Positions 1-4,494 of a stretch of DNA of 5,635 bases are shown here, piece after piece. Location: contig JADFKA010000133.1 in NCBI GenBank assembly GCA_022565135.1, positions 1-5,635 on the forward strand, in the 5' to 3' direction. Under the pieces are notes generated by a model that was not told the origin of the DNA, ran no database searches, and saw only the letters and a list, made by a program, of their open reading frames with translations. This stretch comes from Pseudomonadota bacterium. Lineage in GTDB: Bacteria > Pseudomonadota > Gammaproteobacteria > Steroidobacterales > Woeseiaceae. How positions within the stretch are numbered: position 1 is the first letter of the stretch; every line of letters begins with the position of its first letter. A program made the translations under genes and the position numbers.

Positions 1-217
1 AAATCAGCGACCCATCGCCCAGTCGATTCCAGCGAGCCACATCAGTCGGGTTCTTGTTGTAACGCCAGGCTATCGAATACAGCGTTTCACCCGCGCGGAC
101 GATGTGCTGTTTGGGGGGGGACCGCCATTGCGTGCCGGAGCCACAGGCACTCAACACGAGTATCAGGCAAGCGAGTGTTGCAAGACGAATGAGCCGATGT
201 CGACGATTCGCCGGCAT
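1..217 (-). CDS. nlpD: NlpD-like LysM lipoprotein, murein hydrolase activator (3' part outside window)
   Basis: N-terminal 72 residues of an outer-membrane lipoprotein. The visible part has a basic N-terminus (MPANRRHRLIR), a hydrophobic segment at about residues 12-24 and a lipobox LSAC with the lipidated Cys at residue 25. After a short Ser/Gly/Pro linker a LysM domain begins at about residue 37 (HIVRAGETLYSIAWRY, then a DVARWN stretch), which binds peptidoglycan. The NlpD/EnvC family normally continues with a degenerate M23 (LytM) domain that activates the division amidase AmiC; that part lies beyond base 1, so the name rests on the LysM lipoprotein start and on position after pcm and yqaA. 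The ATG (215-217) overlaps the preceding stop by one base (TGATG), implying translational coupling. Oddity: codons 33-35 contain eight C in a row (113-120). In many gammaproteobacteria rpoS follows; it is not visible here. Confidence 0.88.
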   Translation of the reverse strand, partial: MPANRRHRLIRLATLACLILVLSACGSGTQWRSPPKQHIVRAGETLYSIAWRYNKNPTDVARWNRLGDGSLI

Positions 218-801
218 CAGTCTCGAATCACTAGCCAGCCAATGATGGCGACAGCGATGACAACGGCGCCCCAGCCGATTCTTTCGACGTATTTATTCAG
301 CGTCGCCTCAAGCTTGTCACCACCCCAGACGACAAGGCCGGCCACGAGAAAGAACCGGGCGCCTCGACCAATCAGAGATGCGATGAAAAACCCCGGCAGA
401 CTCAAGGCAGCAGCGCCAGCCGCAATGGTGAACACCTTGTACGGTATCGGCGAAAACCCGGCAATGAAGATTGCCACGATACCGTATCGATCAAACCACG
501 CCCGACTGGTCTCGTACGCGCCCCAGTAATGCGACTCCGCGAGCCAAGGTTCAATCGCATCAAAAACGGCGATGCCGATCGCATATCCGGCAAGGCCGCC
601 AAGCACAGAAAACACGGTCGCAACGCTCGCGTAACGCCAGGCACGTCGCCGATCGGCCAGGCACATCGGCGCAAGCATGACGTCGACAGGTATCGGAAAG
701 AATGACGACTCCGCAAAACTCAAGGCGCCAAGATAGCGCTCCGCATACTGATGGCGCGACCACTCGAGGACACGCGCATAAAGAGGCGCGAATAATTTCA
801 T
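217..801 (-). CDS. yqaA: YqaA-type DedA-family (SNARE-associated Golgi protein superfamily) inner-membrane protein
   Basis: 194-residue integral membrane protein. It has the two hallmark regions of the DedA/VTT superfamily: FAESSFFPIPVDVMLAPM at about residues 29-46, and GFSPIPYKVFTIAAG at 115-129 followed by IGRGARFF at 144-151. Hydrophobic segments lie at about 58-80, 107-131, 137-160 and 174-192. The YqaA branch is shorter than classical DedA proteins and this length fits it. Members of the wider superfamily are linked to lipid scrambling or flipping, for example of undecaprenyl phosphate, and to envelope homeostasis; the substrate of YqaA proteins is not established, so the function here is only inferred. 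The ATG overlaps the pcm stop as ATGA and the stop overlaps the nlpD start as TGATG. There is no strong Shine-Dalgarno sequence, so translational coupling is likely. Family assignment is firm. Confidence 0.92.
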   Translation of the reverse strand: MKLFAPLYARVLEWSRHQYAERYLGALSFAESSFFPIPVDVMLAPMCLADRRRAWRYASVATVFSVLGGLAGYAIGIAVFDAIEPWLAESHYWGAYETSRAWFDRYGIVAIFIAGFSPIPYKVFTIAAGAAALSLPGFFIASLIGRGARFFLVAGLVVWGGDKLEATLNKYVERIGWGAVVIAVAIIGWLVIRD

Positions 802-1460
802 CCAGGTACCAACGGCACAAAACTAACAGCACCGAGCGAAACCTTCTTGAAATAATCCTTTTTGCGCGTCACGAGCGTTAGCTCCTGACAACCGCTCGGA
901 CCCACCGGAATGACCATGCGTCCACCCGGTGCAAGCTGCTGAAGCAGTTTTTCAGGAAATTCGGGCGCAGCGGCCGTGACGATGATGCCGTCGTACGGCG
1001 CATACTTCGGCCAGCCTTCCCAGCCGTCACCGGGCCGGAACTGAACGTTATAAATATCGAGTCGATGCAGCCGCCGCCGCGTCTTTTTCAGGAGTTCGGC
1101 AATTCTCTCAACGGTGTAGATTTTCTTCACCAGCGGCGCAAGCATCGCCGTCTGGTAGCCGCAGCCCGTGCCGATTTCGAGCACGCTGTCACCGTCGAAT
1201 CCGTCGAGCAATGCCTCGGTCATGCGCGCAACGACATAGGGCTGACTGATCGTCTGTCCCAGGCCGATCGGCAGTGCCGTGTCTTCGTAGGCTCGACTTG
1301 CCAGCGCTTCATCGACAAACAGGTGCCGCGGTACGTCGCGAATCTGGTCAAGCACCGCGGTGGAACGAATGCCCTGATCTTTGAGCCTTTGGACCAGCCG
1401 GTTGCGCGTGCGCGCGGAGGTCATGCCGATGCCCTGAATACCAAAACGTGAGTCAATCAC
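798..1460 (-). CDS. pcm: Protein-L-isoaspartate O-methyltransferase
   Basis: Cytosolic enzyme that uses S-adenosylmethionine to methylate isoaspartyl residues in aged proteins, starting their repair. Visible motifs in the 220-residue reading: PRHLFVDEALASRAYEDTALPIG (about 44-66, an N-terminal family block), TISQP (70-74), SAM-binding motif I VLEIGTGCGYQTA (93-105), GDGWEGWP (144-151), VTAAAPEFP (161-169), PGGRMVIPVG (178-187) and the terminal FVPLV. Two starts are plausible. The GTG at 1460 overlaps surE by 8 bases and has GGAG about 10 bases upstream. The ATG at 1424 gives 208 residues, the length of the E. coli enzyme as I recall it, with an AGGG about 8 bases upstream. I kept the longer form because the residues just before that Met (GIG) match those I recall before MTS in related proteins. 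The stop overlaps yqaA as ATGA. The position after surE is the classic stationary-phase survival arrangement. Confidence 0.96.
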   Translation of the reverse strand: MIDSRFGIQGIGMTSARTRNRLVQRLKDQGIRSTAVLDQIRDVPRHLFVDEALASRAYEDTALPIGLGQTISQPYVVARMTEALLDGFDGDSVLEIGTGCGYQTAMLAPLVKKIYTVERIAELLKKTRRRLHRLDIYNVQFRPGDGWEGWPKYAPYDGIIVTAAAPEFPEKLLQQLAPGGRMVIPVGPSGCQELTLVTRKKDYFKKVSLGAVSFVPLVPG

Positions 1461-2199
1461 GCTGCAGCCACTCCGCCAGCTGCGGCAACGCTTTGTGTCG
1501 CGTCAAGTCGATGGTCAGCGGTGTGACGGCAACCCCACCCTCAGTCAGAACATGAAAATCGGTACCGGGCCCTGCATCCTGACCAGCTCCGGCGGGACCG
1601 ATCCAGAAAATTGTTCTGCCGTGCGGGTCCTTGGACCTGACGACTGGCTCTGACTTATGCCTGAAACCGAGCCGGGCCTCCACGATGCCGGTGAGGTCTG
1701 CGTAGGGCCGGTCAGGTACATTGACGTTGAGTATGAAGTCCGAGGGCAGAGAGTGCTGCGCCAGGCGTTGGACCAGTTCTGTTGCCACACGGGCCGCCGT
1801 ATCAAAATGTTGCAGCTTTTGTCCCACGAGCGATACGGCGATCGTCGGCAACCCGAGAAATCGTCCTTCCATCGCGGCCGCCACAGTTCCAGAGTAGATG
1901 ACATCGTCGCCAAGGTTGGCCCCGTGGTTGATTCCCGACACGACCAGGTCCGGTTCTTCGTCGAGGAATCCCGTCAGCGCGAGATGGACACAATCCGACG
2001 GCGTCCCATTGACCCGGTAGCGGTTCTCGGCAACCTTGGACACACGCAGGGGATCATTCAATGTCAACGAGTTGCTCGCCGCCGAACGATTACGATCGGG
2101 CGCGACAACGATGACATCAGCGATTGCCGATAATGCATCGGTCAGCACGTTGATCCCGGTTGCGAGATAGCCGTCGTCGTTACATACAAGGATTTTCAT
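1453..2199 (-). CDS. surE: 5'/3'-nucleotidase SurE
   Basis: Metal-dependent phosphatase acting on nucleoside 5'- and 3'-monophosphates; family members also hydrolyse short polyphosphate. It is cytosolic. The 248 residues match the family's usual length. Seen in order: N-terminal KILVCNDDG with metal-binding Asp8 and Asp9, APDRNRSAASNSLTL with Ser39 (about 33-47; Ala40 replaces the more usual Gly), VNGTPSDCVHLAL (63-75), SGINHGANLGDDVIYSGT with Asn91 (88-105) then VAAAMEG, the GPGTDF loop (210-215) and GVAVTPLTIDLT near the end. The ATG at 2197-2199 has no recognisable Shine-Dalgarno sequence just upstream. It is the first gene of the coupled block surE-pcm-yqaA-nlpD. Its upstream neighbour on the same strand, truD, is about 945 bases away, with smr running the other way between them, so surE probably has its own promoter in the short divergent spacer. 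Confidence 0.97.
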   Translation of the reverse strand: MKILVCNDDGYLATGINVLTDALSAIADVIVVAPDRNRSAASNSLTLNDPLRVSKVAENRYRVNGTPSDCVHLALTGFLDEEPDLVVSGINHGANLGDDVIYSGTVAAAMEGRFLGLPTIAVSLVGQKLQHFDTAARVATELVQRLAQHSLPSDFILNVNVPDRPYADLTGIVEARLGFRHKSEPVVRSKDPHGRTIFWIGPAGAGQDAGPGTDFHVLTEGGVAVTPLTIDLTRHKALPQLAEWLQRD

Positions 2200-2224
2200 T
2201 GTTTAGATGAGATGCACATTAGGT

Positions 2225-2253
2225 TTGGCGGCTTGCGACGCGCTCACTATACT
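2225..2253 (+). promoter_or_regulatory. Predicted sigma-70-type promoter for smr
   Basis: A -35-like TTGGCG (2225-2230, four of six consensus bases) is followed after exactly 17 bases by TATACT (2248-2253, five of six). The predicted transcript would begin near 2260, about 30 bases before the smr GTG. This is the best promoter match in the 91-base divergent spacer. It is a pattern match only. Confidence 0.5.
2246..2251 (-). promoter_or_regulatory. Weak candidate -10 element for surE
   Basis: On the minus strand the bases TATAGT (five of six -10 consensus) overlap the -10 of the oppositely directed smr promoter, because the local sequence ACTATACT is close to its own reverse complement. Transcription would start near 2239, about 40 bases before the surE ATG. 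I see no good -35 at 16-18 bases spacing, so this would need an activator or another sigma factor, or may not be used. Confidence 0.22.
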
Positions 2254-2290
2254 CAATGTCCCGGCCACACCATAGCCTGAGATTCACAGC

Positions 2291-2818
2291 GTGAGCGATA
2301 ACGATGCGGACTTGTTCCGACGCGCGATATCGGGGACAAAACCATTGAGTTCCGAGACGCGTGCCGCTGGCCCCCGCAAGAAACCCAAGCCCAAGGCACG
2401 GTTCTCTCGAGCCGATGATCAAGACGTGCTGCGCGAAAGCATATTGGCCGATACCGATGCCATAGAGGCCGACAGTGCTGACAACCAGCGCTATTGCCAG
2501 GCATCGGTAGGCCGTCGCACCATGCGAAAACTCGCGCGCGGCGGTTTCAGCAGGCAAGCTGAGATCGACCTGCACGGTATGACGGTCGCCGAGGCCAAAC
2601 CCAGGCTCGCAGATTTCATTGAACACTGCTCGCGCAGCGGCAAACTCTGTGTACGCATAGTGCACGGCAAAGGGCTCGGCTCCGGCCAGCGCGGCCCGGT
2701 CCTGAAGATGAGTGTGAATCGCTGGCTTCGACAGTGGGACGCCGTGCTGGCATTCGTCTCGGCCCGGCAGGTCGATGGCGGCACCGCCGCCGTCTACGTC
2801 CTCTTACAACAATTGTAG
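2291..2818 (+). CDS. Smr-domain protein, SmrB/YfcN-like probable ribosome-collision endonuclease
   Basis: 175 residues, the only plus-strand gene. The C-terminal half is a Smr domain: EIDLHGMT (about 91-98, with the DLH catalytic-type motif), VRIVHGKGLGSG (121-132), a conserved RGPVLKMSVNRWL helix (134-146) and GGTAAVYVLL (163-172). The N-terminal part is basic and Lys/Arg/Pro-rich (29-40) and probably flexible. Near its start DLFRRAISGTKPL (7-19) resembles the N-terminal helix of E. coli SmrB (LFRQLMAGTRKI, from memory), and KLARGGFSRQAEIDLHG (80-96) resembles its KLRRGDYSPELFLDLHG. SmrB cuts mRNA between collided ribosomes, and that helix contacts the small ribosomal subunit; the same role here is inferred. 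The start is GTG with a weak GAG upstream; the Smr domain does not depend on the start choice. Convergent with truD, divergent from surE. The stop codon TAG lies inside a TGTAGG repeat end. Confidence 0.9.
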   Translation: MSDNDADLFRRAISGTKPLSSETRAAGPRKKPKPKARFSRADDQDVLRESILADTDAIEADSADNQRYCQASVGRRTMRKLARGGFSRQAEIDLHGMTVAEAKPRLADFIEHCSRSGKLCVRIVHGKGLGSGQRGPVLKMSVNRWLRQWDAVLAFVSARQVDGGTAAVYVLLQQL

Positions 2819-2842
2819 GAGACCGGCGCACGGGCGCCTACA
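2814..2842. repeat. REP-like hairpin at the end of smr
   Basis: TGTAGG (2814-2819) is answered by CCTACA (2837-2842). Inside, GGCGC (2825-2829) and GCGCC (2834-2838) can form a five-pair stem with loop ACGG. The GTAGGAG start next to a GC hairpin resembles REP-type intergenic palindromes of gammaproteobacteria. The smr stop codon is the TAG of TGTAGG. There is no T run after the stem, so it is not a classical intrinsic terminator, though it could stabilise the 3' end or help termination. Confidence 0.5.
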
Positions 2843-2848
2843 TAGCAC

Positions 2849-2968
2849 GGGCACGTCACCGGGTATTTGCTCGTGCTTAACCTCGCTCGGATCGGCCTGC
2901 GCTTGCTTGGGCGTCCTGCGTCACAGCGCTGCGGACGACGCGCGAGCAAACACACCGATACCGTGCCC
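2849..2968. repeat. Long imperfect inverted repeat
   Basis: The left arm has GGGCACG (2849-2855) and TTTGCTCGTGC (2866-2876). The right arm has GCGCGAGCAAA (2940-2950) and CGTGCCC (2962-2968). The inner blocks pair over 11 positions with one G-T wobble and the outer blocks over seven. The 10 and 11 bases between the blocks pair partly (2860-2864 with 2952-2957, one bulge). The central 63 bases contain the palindrome CAGCGCTG. In RNA from either strand this could fold into a long stem; function unknown. Confidence 0.6.
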
Positions 2969-3014
2969 CTTTAGAGAGACTTGCAAGGCCGTGAGTGGGA
3001 CGACCGTTGACGCC

Positions 3015-3067
3015 AGTAAAACGCAGCACCGTGGGCGGGATGTTCTTCGACCGAAGTAAAGCGCAGC
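3015..3067. repeat. Direct repeat, 40-base period
   Basis: AGTAAAACGCAGC (3015-3027) recurs as AGTAAAGCGCAGC (3055-3067), 12 of 13 bases identical and exactly 40 bases apart. Between them lies a small palindrome CTTCGACCGAAG (3045-3056). It looks like two degenerate units of a larger repeat family. Confidence 0.5.
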
Positions 3068-3078
3068 GCAGCGAGCCA

Positions 3079-3148
3079 TGTAGGGAGTGGAATATGCCGT
3101 CCGTGGGGTTGCGTTTGTCGGCAATCACGCGTTCGTCGGGCGCCTACA
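3079..3148. repeat. TGTAGG...CCTACA repeat unit at the end of truD
   Basis: A second pair of the end motifs, TGTAGG (3079-3084) and CCTACA (3143-3148), bounds a 70-base unit. Inside, GCGTTTGTCGG (3111-3121) recurs with one change as GCGTTCGTCGG (3129-3139), an 18-base period. On the minus strand the unit's end reads TGTAGG and its TAG is the truD stop codon, mirroring the situation at smr. Confidence 0.45.
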
Positions 3149-4178
3149 GGCGATGCTCGTGTACCTCGACGATCTCGCGAAGGACGGTCGTCGCGTAGCC
3201 GCCGCGGCGCAGGCTGAACTCGAGCCACAGCACGTCGTCATCGATTTCCCAGCTCAAATTCTGTACGCGAAGCCGCACGGGACGGGTCGACGCCTCGACG
3301 CGTGCCTGTATCAGCCCTGCCGCTATATCCGGATACTTGTCAGCGGCACATTGCTCGAGTTCGGCGACAGCATGCGCAGTTTGTGGCGCTCCGTCACCCC
3401 AAAGCGTTGCGCTGGGATGGATGTCCTGACTTGCACATCGATTCCTGAGTTCCGCGGTAACATCATCGACAACGAAAACGCTGCCGGAACCATCCAGGTT
3501 CGCAAGCTCACCCAGCAGGATCGTATTCCAGCTGCCCTGCCGCACCCGTGTATCGACAATTTCGTTAAAAATCAATGATCGTGCCGCCGACAACGCGATG
3601 CTTCGCTGCGCACGAGACAGGCGGCGGCCGCTGAAAAGAGAGCGACACAGCTGGATGTTTGCACCGCCGTGACCGAATCGCTGCGCGCCAAAGTAGTTGG
3701 GAACACCACCGTCAATGATCTCGCACAGTCGCTGCACAATTATTTCCTGGCGTGTTGCCGTGTCGCGCGCACGCAGCGCGATGCGAAACGCATTGCCTTG
3801 GTGTGCGCCGCGCCGCAGTTTGCGACGATGCAGGCGCGTGTCGAGGATGCACACACCCTCCGCCGCAAATGAATTCCAGATCGAATCGTGGCGGCCCGGC
3901 CGGCGAACACTGAACCACTGGCGTGTTATCGCATGACGATCCTTAAGTCCTGCATAGCCAACATCGCGGGCCGGCACACCGGCATGATCGGCCAGACGTT
4001 CGGCAACCCAATGCGTATTGGCGCCGGTCTTTTCTATCCACAGAAAATCATGTTCGCCGTCGTCGCTAAAATCGATCGACAGTTCCTCGGTCACGATGAA
4101 GTCAGACGCAGACGAGCGGATGCTGGCGGTGAACAGACTCGGGCCCAGCGCATGAGCCCATTGCGGCATAGACTGCAC
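3144..4178 (-). CDS. truD: tRNA pseudouridine(13) synthase TruD
   Basis: Converts uridine 13 of tRNA (notably tRNA-Glu) to pseudouridine. 344 residues, close to the 349 I recall for E. coli. Visible: DFIVTEEL (26-33), EHDFLWIEKTGANTHWVAE (42-60), GYAGLKDRHA (74-83) with the catalytic Asp at residue 80, KLRRGAHQGNAFRI (120-133) containing Asn129 and Phe131, the signature VPNYFGAQRFG (159-169), SAARSLIFN (197-205) and the C-terminal GGYATTVLREIV (326-337), where Tyr328 stands for the Phe of the E. coli GSFAT motif. The start at 4178 is GTG, 8 bases after the ftsB stop, with GAG 7 bases upstream; an ATG three codons in (4169) is an alternative with poorer spacing. Probably co-transcribed with ftsB and eno. 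The stop TAG lies in a TGTAGG repeat end. Confidence 0.96.
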   Translation of the reverse strand: MQSMPQWAHALGPSLFTASIRSSASDFIVTEELSIDFSDDGEHDFLWIEKTGANTHWVAERLADHAGVPARDVGYAGLKDRHAITRQWFSVRRPGRHDSIWNSFAAEGVCILDTRLHRRKLRRGAHQGNAFRIALRARDTATRQEIIVQRLCEIIDGGVPNYFGAQRFGHGGANIQLCRSLFSGRRLSRAQRSIALSAARSLIFNEIVDTRVRQGSWNTILLGELANLDGSGSVFVVDDVTAELRNRCASQDIHPSATLWGDGAPQTAHAVAELEQCAADKYPDIAAGLIQARVEASTRPVRLRVQNLSWEIDDDVLWLEFSLRRGGYATTVLREIVEVHEHRL

Positions 4179-4186
4179 GGAATGAC

Positions 4187-4465
4187 TCAGTCGGACGCAG
4201 GCACGACCTGGTAGAACGTTTCGTTCGGCCCAATCATGCCGAGATCGGTGCGGGCACGCTCCTCGGCAGCTTCAGAGCTTTGCTTTAAGTTGATCACCTC
4301 GGCGTCGAGCGCCCGGTTGCGCTCGCGCAAAAGCTCGTTTTGCGCAGTTTGCTCCACGACAGCAGCACGCAGATCGCGCGTCTTGCCGAATCCCGAGGCG
4401 GAGAACCACAGTTGACCCTGCACGATCATCGCGACGATTCCCAGCAATACCAGCAGCCAGCGCAT
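4187..4465 (-). CDS. ftsB: Cell division protein FtsB
   Basis: Small bitopic inner-membrane protein of the divisome FtsQ-FtsL-FtsB complex, which links early division proteins to septal peptidoglycan synthesis. With the chosen start it has 92 residues: a short N-terminus (MRW), one membrane segment (about residues 4-20), the LWFSASGFGK region, a periplasmic coiled coil (roughly 30-70, with NELLRERNRALDAEVINLK) and the conserved EERARTDLGMIGPNETFYQVV near the end. I chose ATG 4463-4465, with GGG four bases before it, because FtsB proteins usually begin right before the membrane segment (MRW...). An in-frame TTG at 4486 would add seven residues but has no Shine-Dalgarno sequence. It lies 29 bases after eno and 8 before truD, an operon-like spacing. 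ispD, commonly next in gammaproteobacteria, is absent. Confidence 0.94.
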   Translation of the reverse strand: MRWLLVLLGIVAMIVQGQLWFSASGFGKTRDLRAAVVEQTAQNELLRERNRALDAEVINLKQSSEAAEERARTDLGMIGPNETFYQVVPASD

Positions 4466-4494
4466 ATTACCCAAAACGAACCCCAAGCTGTTTG

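Larger units (their letters stand above)
2819..3143. other. Repeat-rich intergenic stretch between convergent smr and truD
   Basis: About 325 bases between two convergent stop codons with no credible gene. The only open frame of any size (minus strand, 2877-3128, 83 codons) matches no family I know and runs through repeats. The stretch holds a long imperfect inverted repeat (2849-2968), degenerate direct repeats (3015-3067 and 3111-3139) and repeat-end motifs TGTAGG/CCTACA at both edges. The 12-base CGGGCGCCTACA occurs in the same orientation at 2831-2842 and 3137-3148. No intrinsic terminator with a T run is seen for either gene. Confidence 0.7.

Noticed and set aside
104..529. 141-codon plus-strand open frame over nlpD and yqaA
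   Set aside because: Antisense to a lipoprotein start and a membrane protein that both read clearly; no recognisable protein family.
1657..2133. 158-codon plus-strand open frame inside surE
   Set aside because: Lies wholly antisense to surE with all its catalytic motifs intact; composition rich in Arg and His typical of a shadow frame.
2256..2294. 12-residue leader peptide (MSRPHHSLRFTA) whose stop overlaps the smr GTG
   Set aside because: The predicted smr transcript starts at about 2260, so the ATG would not be in the message, and there is no ribosome binding site before it.
2219..2665. 148-codon minus-strand open frame opposite smr, ending just before surE
   Set aside because: No family resemblance, while the plus-strand frame encodes a clear Smr domain.
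2805..2817. Small palindrome TACAACAATTGTA at the end of smr
   Set aside because: Only five base pairs, mostly A-T and inside the coding end; too weak to call a functional site.
2814..2842. Intrinsic terminator for smr
   Set aside because: A GC hairpin is present but no T run follows it on the plus strand, so it is listed as a REP-like repeat instead.
2877..3128. 83-codon minus-strand open frame in the intergenic stretch
   Set aside because: It is built from the direct and inverted repeats there, shows no domain, and has no convincing ribosome binding site; more likely a by-product of repeats.
3087..3578. 163-codon plus-strand open frame overlapping truD
   Set aside because: It is antisense to the well-supported truD, has no recognisable domain, and such frames are common opposite GC-rich genes.
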